Source: Nematopogon swammerdamellus
Lineage: Eukaryota > Arthropoda > Insecta > Lepidoptera > Adelidae
Length of the DNA: 64,000 nucleotides
Direction: 5' to 3'
NCBI GenBank assembly: GCA_946902875.1
Contig: OX336355.1
Span: forward strand, 7,461,347-7,525,346
Shown: piece by piece, positions 53,370-64,000 of the stretch
Numbering within the stretch: the first letter of the stretch is position 1
Layout of the letters: every line of letters begins with the position of its first letter
Translations under genes and position numbers: made by a program
Notes under the pieces: model-generated
Seen by the model: only the letters and a program-made list of their open reading frames with translations
Database searches by the model: none
What the model was told of the DNA's origin: nothing

Positions 53370-53745
53370 TGTTATGGGCTGACATCCCGGATGTTGTAGG
53401 TGATGCAGCCAACCATGTCAGTTACCATAAAAAAGTGGTTGGCAGTCAATGTGTTTTCTAATTGATTAAAGTCAATAATAATCACTTTATGGTGTTCTGA
53501 AACATTACTAACACAAACCCAGCCAACAGAGACTATAGATATAAGACTGAAAAGTTTAACTGTTTATAATTATTAGGTAATGTTTTCAGCCCAACCAGTC
53601 ACAGTCACTTTCCGTCTCAATAACCTATCACTTCAAACGAAATAGCCAGCACGTCCAGAGGGATTCACTGACATGCGTAAGGAACGTGGTGTAATGGGCT
53701 GACATCAATGGTGTAAACCAAGTCAGGTTGCATCCATAAACAAAC
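53370..53745 (+). mobile_element. Two SINE A tail remnants
   Basis: 53370-53436 ('gtgttatgggctgacatccc' to 'ccataaaaaa') and a more decayed one at 53640-53745 ('gtgtaatgggctgacatcaa'). Confidence 0.6.
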
Positions 53746-53774
53746 AAAAAAGACGTCTTATCAAACTGTCTTAA

Positions 53775-54199
53775 GGCCGGTTTACATTATCTTAGTCATT
53801 AGGAGAGTGCGTTAGGAGAGTACATCGACAGAAACTTTTATTTTACCGTATACTTATAAACGGTAGCTTTTAGTGATTAGTACATTACATACCTACTACT
53901 CGCATTAGTACGATTCTACTCTATTTTCTACTAAAATCTAATAGAACCACTTTATATTTTTGTTTCCAGTGACATCTTTCCCGCGACCGCGTCACTATCC
54001 TCGCTACTCGCTGTAGACGCGGGCAGTTTAGTAACAACTTTAGTGGAGTGCATTAGGAATAGGAGGAAATGGCACGGTGCTGTAAAAAGTTTAAACGTCT
54101 ACTGGAAAGACATCAAACTGCTAAATCACTCGCATTCGATTGCTACTATTGCACTCTCCTAACGTACTCTCCTAATGACTAAGATAATGTAAACCAGCC
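53775..54199. mobile_element. TTAA-flanked MITE, 425 bp
   Basis: The ends 'ggccggtttacattatctta' and complementary 'ggctggtttacattatctta' continue matching for about 46 bases. TTAA lies on both sides (53771-53774, 54200-54203). The TTAA duplication fits piggyBac or Kolobok-type elements. Confidence 0.85.
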
Positions 54200-55912
54200 T
54201 TAATGCACTAATATTTTCATTTCAGAGGATGCATGAATATTTTCATTTCATTTCATTTATTAACGTCGTATGTTTGAATTTTTGAATACGAATCGATTTT
54301 TGACTCGATCTTCAGTTTGTTGACCTAGCTATTTGTCTGACATGAATGATGCACTCTCGCATCTTTCCAGGAACGAGCACGTGATGGGACGCGTAGCGCC
54401 GCGCGACGCGCGCCACCGTCCATTTAAATTTCGAACGAGGATTACAGAATTCCAGGGATGCGTGATTCTCGTACACATTCATCGATATGCGATAAATCAT
54501 ACGAAGAATTGAGTTCGTATGATCAGCAAGGGCTGACGTATCGTCATGATTATGTGAACTGCTATGTATCATCATAACATAACATCACAGTATTGTGAAG
54601 TACCGTATCGAGACATGTTTGTCTTCTGTATGAGCATAGGTATGAGTCAGCGAGTAAAAATGCCAGGTGCAACCAAATGAACGAACGAAAGGAAAGCCGA
54701 GTCAGAGCGGAATCTCAAATATTTTGAAAACTAATGGCTATTGTTGTGTTTCGAAGTAACTATATAAACTGCAGACAACTAATCTAAACACCAGTCAACA
54801 TTCTGGAAAATTTACATATTTTGGAAGCAATGGTTTCTACCTATCCCTATCATTGTATGAAGTCTAATGTTCGTGTAGTAGCATTAATTATTCGAACTGT
54901 AAATTTTTCGTGTAAAGCACGCATTCGAATTAATTAAGGGAGAAACGAGATTAGTATGTAGGTATTTTAGGGGACGCCGCTAAAGCGAAGGGGGGAAACG
55001 CTAGAAGGTGACCGCAGTGGCGTATTGGACACTTATATTTATAGGAAAAAATAATTATACACGATTGTGTAATATAACAACATACCATAATCATTTCCAT
55101 TTTAATTAACTATTAACACTCATTTCACAATCATACATTGTGCAAACGTAATAAAAGCAAGTTTTTTAAAAAAATTATGGAAATTTCCCCAAACTTGGCA
55201 TTTTCGCAAGATCCGCATCCTCAGACAGTACAAATTCGTAAAACCGTTAAAACACAGACAAGGCCAGCGAATGACAAGTCAACTCGGCAATGTTCCCTAA
55301 AAATACGTCCATTTTAAGGGGTCATCGCTTCTTAGATTTTACGAAAACAAAAAAATTATGCTGTAGATGAAACGCTACCTATCCTTATTTAGATAATATT
55401 TGGATCCTACAGTCGAATTAATTTGTTACAACAATTCCTAAATATTTGAAACAGAAATAAAATTGCAGCTCCTTTGTTGAAGGAAAGGGAAAGCGTTTAG
55501 AAAGAAAATAAACTGATCGAAAAAAAATTTACTAAAAACGAATTACCTATACGTACTTAAACTAAAATATATTTTTATTAAAAATACCTTAAACCATGAA
55601 CCAACTATAAATTCAGAAGAACATAAAAACACGAAGAAAACAAAGCGTATAGAAAATCGTGGCTTCGGTCTGTGGTATCCCTTACTATGTACCTGTAGGT
55701 GAAAGAAATATATAGGTATCGAGTTATTCTCGTTGTTGATTAAATAATCTATATTTACTTAATTCAAACATCAAATATTTATTTTTGCGTACAAACATTC
55801 AAAAATTCCAAGAACAAGGTTTTGTAATAAAACAATTTCGAAAAAGATTTAAGCCAAACGTCCTTACTTGTTTGAGAAAACTAGAGCAACGAAAGGAAAG
55901 CATTTTTTATTT
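54200..55912. other. 1.7-kb spacer
   Basis: AT-rich sequence on which I see no gene, conserved motif or repeat family from elsewhere in the window. Confidence 0.4.
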
Positions 55913-56410
55913 TTTATGGTTCCGTAAAGGAAAAACGGAACCATTATAAGATCACTCTGGTGTCCGTCCGTCTGTCACAGACGTTTTTATCGAAAACTAA
56001 GTAACGTAGAAACTAAATGCACTAGAGCTTATTGAATGATAGATCTTATGACGCGCACATATAATATCGCTCGTCAAAAACTAGATAAAAATTTATTTAA
56101 ATTAATATGGGGGGCCAATTTGATACGAATAAAAAAAAGCTTAAACTACCATATCGTGTGGGGTATGATTTGAAATAACTAACTGTAAGAATTCTACAAA
56201 TATTTGTAAAAGGTTAAGTGGTCTTAATGATATAAATAAAAATGTGCAAAAAATTACTGATCCCCGTTCTCCTAGGTTTCTAAAGCCAAAATTTTGACTT
56301 TCATAAGGTTAGTAGATATTAAGCCATAGATTACAGAAAAACTGAAAGATTTTCGACAATGTAATGTTTTCGGTTAAAACACATATTTTTGTTTTAGTAC
56401 GGAACCGTAA
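55913..56410 (+). repeat. Interspersed repeat with 'ggttccgta' ends
   Basis: Starts 'tatggttccgtaaaggaaaa' and 'cggaaccattataagatcac' and closes 'tagtacggaaccgtaa', with 'gtccgtccgtctgtcacaga'. Non-coding. Confidence 0.5.
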
Positions 56411-56815
56411 TTTGTGATAGGCTCTTTTGCGCTCTTGGCCGCTTTTTTTTTATTTATAAAATTTTATAAGAATTGGGTGGCGTGTTGTGTTCGTCTTAGA
56501 CTTTTAAACAGTTTTATTGGTTTTTTGACTCCACAAACACAATGCGTATGCCTGAGCACGCCCAATGTCCACAGCGTGAATGTCACAAGCCATGTATAGC
56601 AGGACGTTGGCTCCTCTCCACCCACCATGTTCTGTTGATACTTTATTTAACGAATTTATTGGTTTTAATTGAATTCTTTGATAAACTTGAAAATGCTTAA
56701 AAGAACTGTTGAGAATTGAAAAAAATTGATTTTATTTTTAAATTAACACATTCTGATAGGAGCTTTACGAACTATTCTGCTGGTAGCAATATCTGGTTTG
56801 AGTGAAGGTTTCTGT
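56411..56815. other. Spacer
   Basis: Nothing recognised. Confidence 0.4.
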
Positions 56816-57914
56816 TAGTGGGGGATTTAGTGCGATAGTTTGTATGGACACCCTGCATTTTTACTTAGAAGGCTCATACTTGCAATAGTTGTTCCTTAGG
56901 TGCTCCTGAGTGGATTTCCACCGGTAGACATCGGGGGTCACCGCGGGGGTGGCGGGGGGAGGGGGTGGAAGTTTTCTTCGGCCGCGCTTCACTTTGTACC
57001 CTATTCCTTCAAAACTATAGGTATTAGGGCAAGTGTGATGTCATTTTCGGATAACTCAAGGATGACGAATTCATTTCTGGAAGAAACATTTTGCCTTTCT
57101 GTACAAAAAAATATAAATATTAGGCAAAACTCACAAAACGTGAAAATATATTTTTTAAATAAACGTCGTTTACTTTTGAACTACTAAAGATAAAGATAAA
57201 TAAAAAATATTTGCTAAAAGCTGCATTTACCAGGATTACAAATATGTAAATTTTATTGGGATGGAGTAATAATAAGGGAGTGAAAAAAAATTCAAAACAG
57301 TGCGGTGTATTTACATTTTGAGGCGAACATAGCGAAAACAGTACCTTGGTGATACGTGATAATTATTATTATTATACATTTGTAAAATTATTGCTAATTA
57401 AACATTAAATTATTCACATACACACACATACACCCTCAAATACACACACACATACCTACCTTACCCATGTTTGTGATTGCTACCTAAAGTAAATGCTTTA
57501 TATTTATTACCATGTCGTCATTTTTTTATGGAAACTGACACGGTTGGCTACATCACCTACAACATCCGTGATGTCAGCCCACAACACCGGGTGAACTAGG
57601 TGCCATGTCATTGCTTCCCTTCATTTCGCGCCGGCTACACTGAACTGGACGGAAAACACGAACTATTCGCATAGCCGTTTCGACCGAAGTTCTATTAATT
57701 TCATAAAGTTCTATTAACAGTTTATATTAGTTCTATTAATTTGTAGATTATTTATTAGGTACGTAGTACGTACCTATGCCTACTTACCTATATCCATTAG
57801 AGCCGAGCGGGCGGGGGATAGCTGCGGGGTGCGTATGATTCTAGTCGCCCCCCGCGCCGCACCGTACGTGCGCCGCCGCCGCGTTTAAGAGCGTATAAGA
57901 GCGACAGTCTAAAA

Positions 57915-58690
57915 AATATAACTAGAGAAAAACGTGGCACTGTACAAAAAACACTGGTGTCTGCTACGGCCAATATACCTAAAGGCTGGGGGAATTTCCT
58001 AAGGGACAATTCAAACAAAGAAGGACTGTTTCACTTGCTTTCAATACTCTGCCAATCCTACGCAAACGAAATTGAGAATGGGAAAGAAGTTTGCATCACG
58101 GATGTGCCAAATATTTTCACCAACATCACCCGTGCCCGTGACACACAGCGATTAGCCCCGTGTAATCATGAAGAGGCGGATACTCGCATGATGGGCTTAA
58201 CAAAAATGATGCGACGTACTGTAGATACCGATGTCGTCGTGCTAGCAGTTGCACAGGTGCAAAAATTACCTCAGCTTGAAGAGCTGTGGGTGCACATAGG
58301 TACTGGAAAACACCACCAGTACCTTTCAGTCAGTCAGTCAGTCAGTCAGCGTGTAAGCGTCCACTGCTAGACATACGCCTCTCCAATTTTCCTCCAGTCC
58401 TCCTGGCCTTCAGCGGTACGGAACCACTGCTTTCCGCCAGTAACTTTGCTGCCATGATATTGCGACTTCCATAAGTAAAGACTTAAATGTTTGCATTACC
58501 TATACCTATATTAATTATAGACATAATAGATGCTTTATATTATAATGTAATTTTTTTACAGTACCACAGAGAGCGAGGGCCTTGCTTCTGTTTCATGCGT
58601 TTTCTGGGTGTGACACTGTCTCTTGCTTCAGCAGAAAAGGGAAGAAAAGTGCTTTTGAAGCATGGGAGGCCTTTGTCAGCGACTGAAGGG
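57915..58690 (+). pseudogene. HEEADTR / FHAFTGCDTVS family gene, degraded
   Basis: Encodes TREKRGTVQKTLVSATANIP, KGWGNFLRDNSNKEGLFHLL, LAPCNHEEADTRMMG, RRTVDTDVVVLAVAQ and EELWVHIGTGKHHQY. After a 240-bp interruption it gives RARALLLFHAFSGCDTVSCF and KGKKSAFEAWEAF, then stops. I recognise this as a family common in invertebrate genomes, with conserved HEEADTR, DTDVVVL, ELW..fGTGK and FHAFtGCDTVS motifs, often multi-copy; its function is not known to me. The N-terminal part is missing, about a dozen residues around the VMIRTVDTD block are lost, and a retroelement fragment sits in the gap. The Asp/Glu-rich motifs look catalytic or metal-binding (inference). Confidence 0.7.
58323..58440 (-). mobile_element. 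RTE 3' end inserted in the HEEADTR gene
   Basis: (CAGT)n, then 'gcgtgtaagcgtccactgct' and 'agacatacgcctctccaatt' are the complement of the RTE end at 8930-9029. It interrupts the gene between GTGKHHQY and the FHAF block. Confidence 0.75.
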
Positions 58691-59784
58691 CGGCTCGAAA
58701 AGGCAATGACGACGATTGAAAAATACGTCGTTATTTTATATTGACATGTAGATTTACTAATATTTTTTTGAAGTGGATACTCTTTGTTCGCCATATGGGC
58801 CCCCTTTTCAGAACTTCTACGTCACTTCCGGAACGACTTTTTTAACTAATATAACTATTATGAAATTAATAGAACTTCGGTCGAAACGGCTATGTGAATA
58901 GTTCGTGTTTTCCGTCCAGTTCAGTGTAGCCGGCGCGAAATTAAGGGAAGCATTGAAATGGCACCTAGTTCACCCGGTGTTATGGGCTTAGATCACGGAT
59001 GTTGTAGGTGATGTAGCCAACCGTGTCAGTTTCCAAAAATCAAAAATGACGACATGGTAATATTATAAATCATTTACTTTAGGTAGCAATCACAAACATG
59101 GATAAGTAAGGTAGGTATGTGTGTGTGTATGTGAGGGTGGGTGTGTGGGTATGTGAATAATTTAATGTTTAATTAGCAATAATTTTACAAATGTATAATA
59201 ATAATAGTTATCACGTATAACCTAGGTACTGTTTTCAATTTACTACGCATCTTAGCTTGATCTTAGCACGATGTTCGCCTCAAAATGTAAATACAAGGCA
59301 CTGTTTTGAATTTTTTTTCACTCCCTTATTATTACGCCATCCCAATAAAATTTATATATTTGTAATCCTGGTAAATGCAGCCTTTAGTACATATTTTTTA
59401 TTTATCTTTATCTTTAGTAGTTCAAAAGTCAACGACGTTTAAAAAAAAAAAATTCACGTTTTGTGAGTTTTGCCTAATATTTATATTTTTTTGTATAGAA
59501 AGGCAAAATGTTTCTTCCAGAAATGAATCCGTCATCCTTGAGTTATCCGAAAATGACATCACACTTGCCCTAATACCTATAGTTTTGAAGGAATAGGGTA
59601 CAAAGTGAAGCGCGGCAGAAGCAAACTTCCACCCCCTCCCCCCGCCACCCCCGCGGTGACCCCCGATGTCTACCGGTGGAAATCCACTCAGGAGCACCTA
59701 AGGAACAACTGTTGCAAGTATGAGCCTTCTAAGTAAAAATGCAGGGTATATTATATCGCACTAAATCCTCCACTATGTGCTTAG

Positions 59785-59885
59785 AAGTAATTTTTCCGTC
59801 AGAAATAAGTCATTTGTACACGCCGACCGGATTTGAACCTCGAACAAGCCGACGACGCGGACGCCACGACCACTCGGCCACCCAC
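59785..59885 (-). mobile_element. SINE B head fragment
   Basis: 'tttttccgtcagaaataagt', 'acacgccgaccggatttgaa' and 'gaccactcggccaccc' are the complement of the tRNA-like head. Confidence 0.7.
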
Positions 59886-60149
59886 TGTTAATTGTTATTA
59901 TTAGGTTGTTCTTGATGGATATAAATCTGTCGCTCTGCAGACCTTTTGCCGAACTCTAGATACAAAGTAATTGACTTTCTCGACGAACTTGAATGTACCT
60001 TTCCTAGGTCTAAAATCTGTCTATAGCGGAGTAAAACTGATCAAAGCGCCGACACTAATTATAAAACGGTATCTAGTCATCAAGATAAGATTGAATGTCC
60101 GCCTAAAATGTCACGTGTACCATCAGTCTTGTTTAGATCGCCCGCCTGT
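59886..60149. other. Spacer
   Basis: Nothing recognised. Confidence 0.4.
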
Positions 60150-60305
60150 CACACCCGCGATGTCAGTCGATCGCACCTCGCTAAGCTAGGTGCCAAGTCA
60201 GTGCTTCCCTTTGATCGTGTCGGCTATACTGTAAAATACGAACTATTTACATAGCCGCTTCAGTTAACCTTTCATTCAGTGCGGTGGTAACAATCCGGAC
60301 GATCG
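60150..60305 (-). mobile_element. SINE A, degraded
   Basis: 'gatgtcagtcgatcgcacct', 'gtgccaagtcagtgcttccc', 'tagccgcttcagttaacc', 'tgcggtggtaacaatccgg'. Confidence 0.65.
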
Positions 60306-60400
60306 AAACGGCTACATGCGGCACAGGTGTGTGAGAGAGACGGGGTCCTAAGGAAATACCTCCAAGTCATTAGGCGTACCGAGGGGAGGGCTATGGGGGT

Positions 60401-60470
60401 TTAAACCCCCCCCCCCCCCTCATCCTTCCCGAAAAAACCTAACCTAACCTAACCCCCCTCCTCCTTCCCG
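60401..60470. repeat. Poly-C and (CCTAA)3 run
   Basis: About 16 C, then 'aacctaacctaacctaaccc' flanked by two copies of 'ctccttcccgaaaaaa'. The CCTAA motif equals the insect telomere repeat complement, but only about three units are present. Confidence 0.7.
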
Positions 60471-60721
60471 AAAAAAAGTTGTTTGCACACTAACTAGGGA
60501 TTCAATGGTTCGACCACTTAGAAATTGTTCTAGGCTCATTCCAATGTTGAAAATCCTTTGATAAAATCAACGATATCGAACCAATATCCTAGGCACGCCA
60601 GTCTTCCAGGTTATATAAAAATCTAAGTCATATTATTCGTGTCATATGCATGGGTGAATTAGATAATTAGATAATTCATCCATAAGCTCATGCAAGACCG
60701 GTGTCGGAACGTCAGGATACC

Positions 60722-60813
60722 TAAATGAAAGGAAGGGAAGCACTGACACGACAACTAGTTCACCCGGTGTTATGGGATGTAGGCAACCGTGTCAGCTTCC
60801 ATAAAAAAAAAAC
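60722..60813 (+). mobile_element. SINE A 3' end
   Basis: 'gaagggaagcactgacacga' to 'gtgtcagcttccat' plus poly(A), with an internal deletion. Confidence 0.7.
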
Positions 60814-61224
60814 CTAAAGTCGATTGGAAACATTTTCTCCAAGGCACTCATAATAAGTTTGAATTTTACGTTTTCGTCTTGTGTGTGTGTTTGTGTTTTT
60901 TTTTTACCGCTGGGTATGAAACAAATCATCTATATTCTACAACATTCATAATGGATTTCAGCTCCCTGGCCTCGCTGACCAGAACATAACATTTGATGTA
61001 GGTCGAGAGTGGAGACTGTTGGCGCCGCGACGGCCGAGTTATCTGATAACGTTTGTGTTTACGTTGCACGCAAGATAAATTGATACCTTTATCTTAATTA
61101 TTATGGCCACCGTGTTTAAAGTTAGAACTGAATATAGAAACGTGTAGCTATTTGAAAATTCAAAATGACATTGAACGCATTATGTAGGCATGGAATAAAT
61201 AAAAGTCGGCGCCACAAAAACTAT
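60814..61224. other. Spacer
   Basis: Nothing recognised. Confidence 0.4.
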
Positions 61225-61415
61225 TCTTTTTGTGATTTTTTTACTTTTTCTTATTTTTGTGTTGTTATATCAGCCATAATAACACATATTCTGTGAAAAT
61301 TTCAATGGGCTACCTATTACGGTTCAAGAGATACAGCCCTCGGACAGACAGACGGACAGACAGACAGACAGACAGACGGCGTAGGTCCCGTACGTGCGAC
61401 GGATACGGAACCCTA
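61225..61415 (+). repeat. Repeat L, 3' half
   Basis: 'tttttgtgatttttttactt', 'cacatattctgtgaaaattt', '(GACA)n', 'gatacggaaccctaataaa'. It ends 70 bases before the possible exon at 61487. Confidence 0.65.
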
Positions 61416-61486
61416 ATAAACCAACAGGTTATATTATGTAGTTCGGTAGATAGTGAAGACTAAACGCATTTGTTTGTGTCCCGCAG

Positions 61487-61615
61487 GCGATAAAACGAAC
61501 CCGACTGCGGCGCGATGTGCGACGCGAGTGAAAGAGACAGTGACTGTGTTTTTCTCGAGTGAAAAATGTCAGAGGAACTGGACGTGCGGGCACAGCCAGC
61601 GAACTGAACTAATCG
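61487..61615 (+). other. Candidate exon (possibly 5' UTR) of an unidentified host gene
   Basis: Bounded by 'tttgtttgtgtcccgcag' and 'atcg|gtgagt', both strong splice signals. It is 129 bp, so a phase 1-1 coding exon is possible (open frame containing KETVTVFFSSEKCQRNWTCG). Alternatively it is non-coding: the ATG at 61566 in a good context opens a frame of only 13 codons. The base composition fits a 5' UTR. No partner exon is identified; the CpG-rich block at 46.8 kb is one speculative candidate. Confidence 0.4.
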
Positions 61616-62172
61616 GTGAGTACAGGCCGAAACTAGAACATAACATATTCATAATTTATAATTTAGTTATATTTCTAAATAGTTCTATTATATTTATATT
61701 CAATTGTGATGTAATTTACCAGAGTCCTTGCAGCAAAACGCTTGATTACTCTGCTTACCCCGATTGTCGGGATACAGTGTTTGGTTCTATTCTATTTCTT
61801 CCTGTTCAATCAAAATGGCCATATGGCGGAGTTCGTATTTTTAATATGTCGGTTTATTGAATCAACATGAAAATAAATTAATACATTTCTAACATATCTA
61901 TTTAAATAAAAAACTAATGAAGAACACATTAAAAATCATACAAAACAAAAACTAAATAAATGTAAGGTGGAAAGAAGGAGGAAACAGGATGTGTACTGAA
62001 ACTGTGCCGTTGACGGATAGAGAAATGGGAGGGTTTGCTACTGTAGGTAAAATATTTTGGTAATGTTGGTTAGATTTCTTTTACCTAATTAAAATTGTCC
62101 TATTTTTTATTTCGGAGTTTTGAAGTGCCTGACAACGGCTACGACGACGCACGTGGCCAAAAAGGAGAGTCA
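61616..62172. other. Spacer
   Basis: 61716-61790 is a fragment of the repeat at 7640 ('gcttaccccgattgtcggga'). Nothing else. Confidence 0.4.
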
Positions 62173-62609
62173 ATTTGATTTACTAATCTTTTTATTTATT
62201 TTTATACAATTTGAAACAAAGCTTGAATTAAAATTAGCTAAACGGAAAAAATACACTTGCGTAAGTTTTGACAAAACTTTATGCAAAGCGCTTATCATAT
62301 TATGTCAAAACAAATTCGCATAACTAAACAGGTGCCCGCGCGCGCTACCCGCTAGAATAGAGATAACTAGATTCTAGTGATTAGATAATATAAAATTTAC
62401 TAGCATTGCGAAACTTGCAAACTAGATCGCACTTTACATACGCCCCAATAAGATAAACTACATGTCTCTTCAATTACCGTCAATGCGGCCGCGGCGGCGC
62501 GGCGGCGCCAAAGAAATAAATACTGAGAAACTATATTGTCATATGTACATTAAATAAATGTTTCCTTATTACCAAAATCAGCGGGGCTATTCTCTGCGTT
62601 CGTTTAGGC

Positions 62610-62911
62610 CACACATGGGCAACTTACGGCCCGCGGGCCGAACCCGGCCCGCGAGGTCTTTTTATCCGGTCCACGATCCTTTCCTGTAAATTATTTGGGT
62701 CCGGCCCTGGTTTTCATTTCTATATTTCTGATAGTTAATTTTATCGTAATATTAATAGTGTGTATGTACCTACCTACTTTCACGTTCACTTAATATAAAT
62801 AGGCATGTAAATAGGTAGGTACAAATTTTAGAAATCTAGACTTAATGTGGCCCGCGACTCGACGGCAAAACAATGATGTGACCCCTGGACCAAAAAGGTT
62901 GCCCATGCCTG
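62610..62911. mobile_element. hAT MITE, 302 bp
   Basis: Ends 'cacacatgggcaac' and complementary 'caggcatgggcaac', 8-bp TSD gtttaggc (62602-62609, 62912-62919). Subterminal 'ggcccgcgggcc' palindrome. Confidence 0.85.
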
Positions 62912-63097
62912 GTTTAGGCTTTTACCGCTGTTACACATTATAAAATAAAGTTTTTGGTTGCGCTGTACAGTAAAGACTATTTAGTTTTGTCAACGTTTCG
63001 TCTCACGCTCTGGCTGGATACATCTTCAGGACTTGCCTCCCGTACCGGATACGGAACCCTAAAAACGTTTATTTTGTTGTTTACAATTTTCGTCTTG

Positions 63098-63465
63098 TTT
63101 TTTTTTTATGGAAACTGACACGGTTGGCTACATCACCTACAACATCCGTGATGTCAGCCCATAACACCGGGTTAACTTGGTGCCACGTCAGTGCTTCCCT
63201 TCGGTGTGTACACTGAACTGGACGGAAAACACTACAACAACTATTTACATAGCCGTTTCGACCGACCTTTCATTCAGTGCGGTGGTGCGAATCCGGGTGG
63301 GGTGGGTTAAACCTATGGACAATATGACAATATGACATTGTCCATGGTTAAACCCTACCACCTATAATATAGAAAAGGAGTCATATCCCTTAGTCGCCTT
63401 TTACGACATACACGAGGAGAGATGCAGTGGGGCTATTCTTTTAAAGTACCGGCCCCACACGGTAC
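63098..63465 (-). mobile_element. SINE A variant without 5S/tRNA head
   Basis: Poly-T, body, an internal 47-bp duplication containing 'gacaatatgacaatatgaca' near 63318, then the 'ggggctattcttttaaagta' module. Confidence 0.8.
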
Positions 63466-63594
63466 CAATCCGGATATCCAAATGCATAAAGTTTTGCTAA
63501 AACTTACGCAAGTGTATTTTTTCCATTTAGCTAATTTTAAATCAAGCTTTGTTTCAAATTGTATAAAAATATATACAAGATTAATAAATCAAAT

Positions 63595-64000
63595 CCGGTA
63601 ATCTTGTGCACTTCTCTTTCATCTCCTGGGCGAGTTGATCTTGATGCCCCTTCCAGTTATTCAGTTATTTCTTTGAGCATCGTTATAATTGATATTGCGT
63701 ACCTGCGTCCGTCCGTCTGTCAGTGCTCAGATTACATCAGATGATAGATTTGTCAAAGGCGATGATTAATTAATCAAAACGCGCTCCCGACGACAGGTTG
63801 GGAAACTGTTCGTGTTAGCGATTTGTTGTCTTTGAGTCATGTGAATGAAACAAGCCTAATTCAATTTGTTGTATATTTATTTATGCAGCCGTTTTCGAGT
63901 TCACCCACTGTTACAAACAGACAGGTGTTGCGTTTTATCAAGTTCTATATTGGCAGAGTAGATGAGGCAATATACCTAGATGATGTTGGTCCGTAACTGC
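63595..64000. other. Window end, nothing recognised
   Basis: A short Tc1-like text 'tgccccttccagttattcag' recurs from about 15405, hinting at a shared old repeat. No gene. Confidence 0.35.

Larger units (their letters stand above)
56816..59775. mobile_element. Long-TIR element (0.9-kb arms) around a HEEADTR-type gene
   Basis: The left arm 56816-57706 and right arm 58858-59775 are inverted copies, from 'tagtggRggatttagtgcga' inward to 'ccgaagttctattaatttca'. Each arm contains the same truncated SINE A (57524-57690 and 58873-59036), with the same break point, so the arms were duplicated after the SINE inserted. The parallel open frames (MLLSGFPPVDIGGHRGGGGG) in both arms are probably incidental. 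The target duplication is not clear (perhaps 3 bases, tgt). Confidence 0.8.
62173..63594. repeat. Inverted-repeat unit with about 114-bp arms, 1.2 kb apart
   Basis: The arms at 62173-62286 and 63483-63594 share 'gtataaaaataaataaaaag'-type outer sequence and 'aaatacacttgcgtaagttt' inner sequence. A hAT MITE and a SINE lie between, so the original element was much shorter. Confidence 0.75.

Noticed and set aside
56900..57187. MLLSGFPPVDIGGHRGGGGG protein (also minus at 59422-59697)
   Set aside because: Open in both copies only because the arms are near-identical; composition is Gly-run plus AT-rich sequence, with no domain recognised.
1..64000. Integrated virus or toxin gene
   Set aside because: I looked for capsid, polymerase, envelope or toxin-type motifs and saw only transposon-type reverse transcriptase and transposase relics.

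Overview
This is eukaryotic genomic DNA, most likely from a moth or butterfly. It is AT-rich, contains spliced host exons, and is packed with interspersed repeats that I associate with lepidopteran genomes: the repeat with the 'ccggccaagtgcgagtc' edge, Helitrons ending in 'gccgcgggcacagCTAG|T', short (CCTAA)n runs, and RTE- and Jockey-like retroelement tails. No bacterial operon, rRNA gene, CRISPR array or intact viral gene was found.

The one host gene I can assemble confidently is on the + strand across the first 21.4 kb. It has five coding exons (1169-1290, 2405-2685, 4536-4648, 7464-7552, 20192-21332). All introns are GT/AG, the reading phases join without a stop, and a poly(A) signal lies at 21397. 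It predicts a secreted protein of about 581 residues: a signal peptide, two basic stretches, a four-cysteine core that I tentatively compare with the insect DM4/12 family, and a long Gln/Asn/Tyr-rich tail with an acidic end. Its introns carry a 1-kb 15-bp minisatellite right next to the exon 3 acceptor, an inverted 88-bp copy of part of exon 2, and a 12.6-kb last intron filled with transposons. A second host gene may be hinted at by a CpG-rich block at 46.8-47.1 kb and an exon-like segment at 61487-61615; both are weak.

From 21.5 kb to 64 kb nearly everything is repeats. The layout is: a broken mariner (22.9-23.9 kb), a field of SINEs and retroelement 3' ends (24-33 kb), a deep nest (34.2-45.8 kb), a GC-rich stretch and a SINE cluster (46-50 kb), small Helitrons and hAT/TTAA MITEs (50-54 kb), a 3-kb element with about 0.9-kb inverted arms around a degraded HEEADTR-type gene (56.8-59.8 kb), and another inverted-repeat unit with a nested hAT MITE and SINE (62.2-63.6 kb).

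The most informative structure is a natural empty-site/filled-site pair. A 2.2-kb Helitron-like element with a captured endonuclease-like ORF is present twice with almost no differences (11744-13968, and 34183-45807 when interrupted). The second copy is split by a 9393-bp insertion with 13-bp perfect terminal inverted repeats and an 8-bp target duplication (GTAGATAC). That insertion already holds an inverted-repeat element, a hAT, a piggyBac-like relic and several SINEs, so it looks like a large non-autonomous DNA transposon that moved recently with its cargo. A second theme is an abundant modular SINE (more than 20 copies or fragments) whose promoter region combines tRNA-like boxes with a 5S rRNA-like segment, with variants that lack the 5S/tRNA module.
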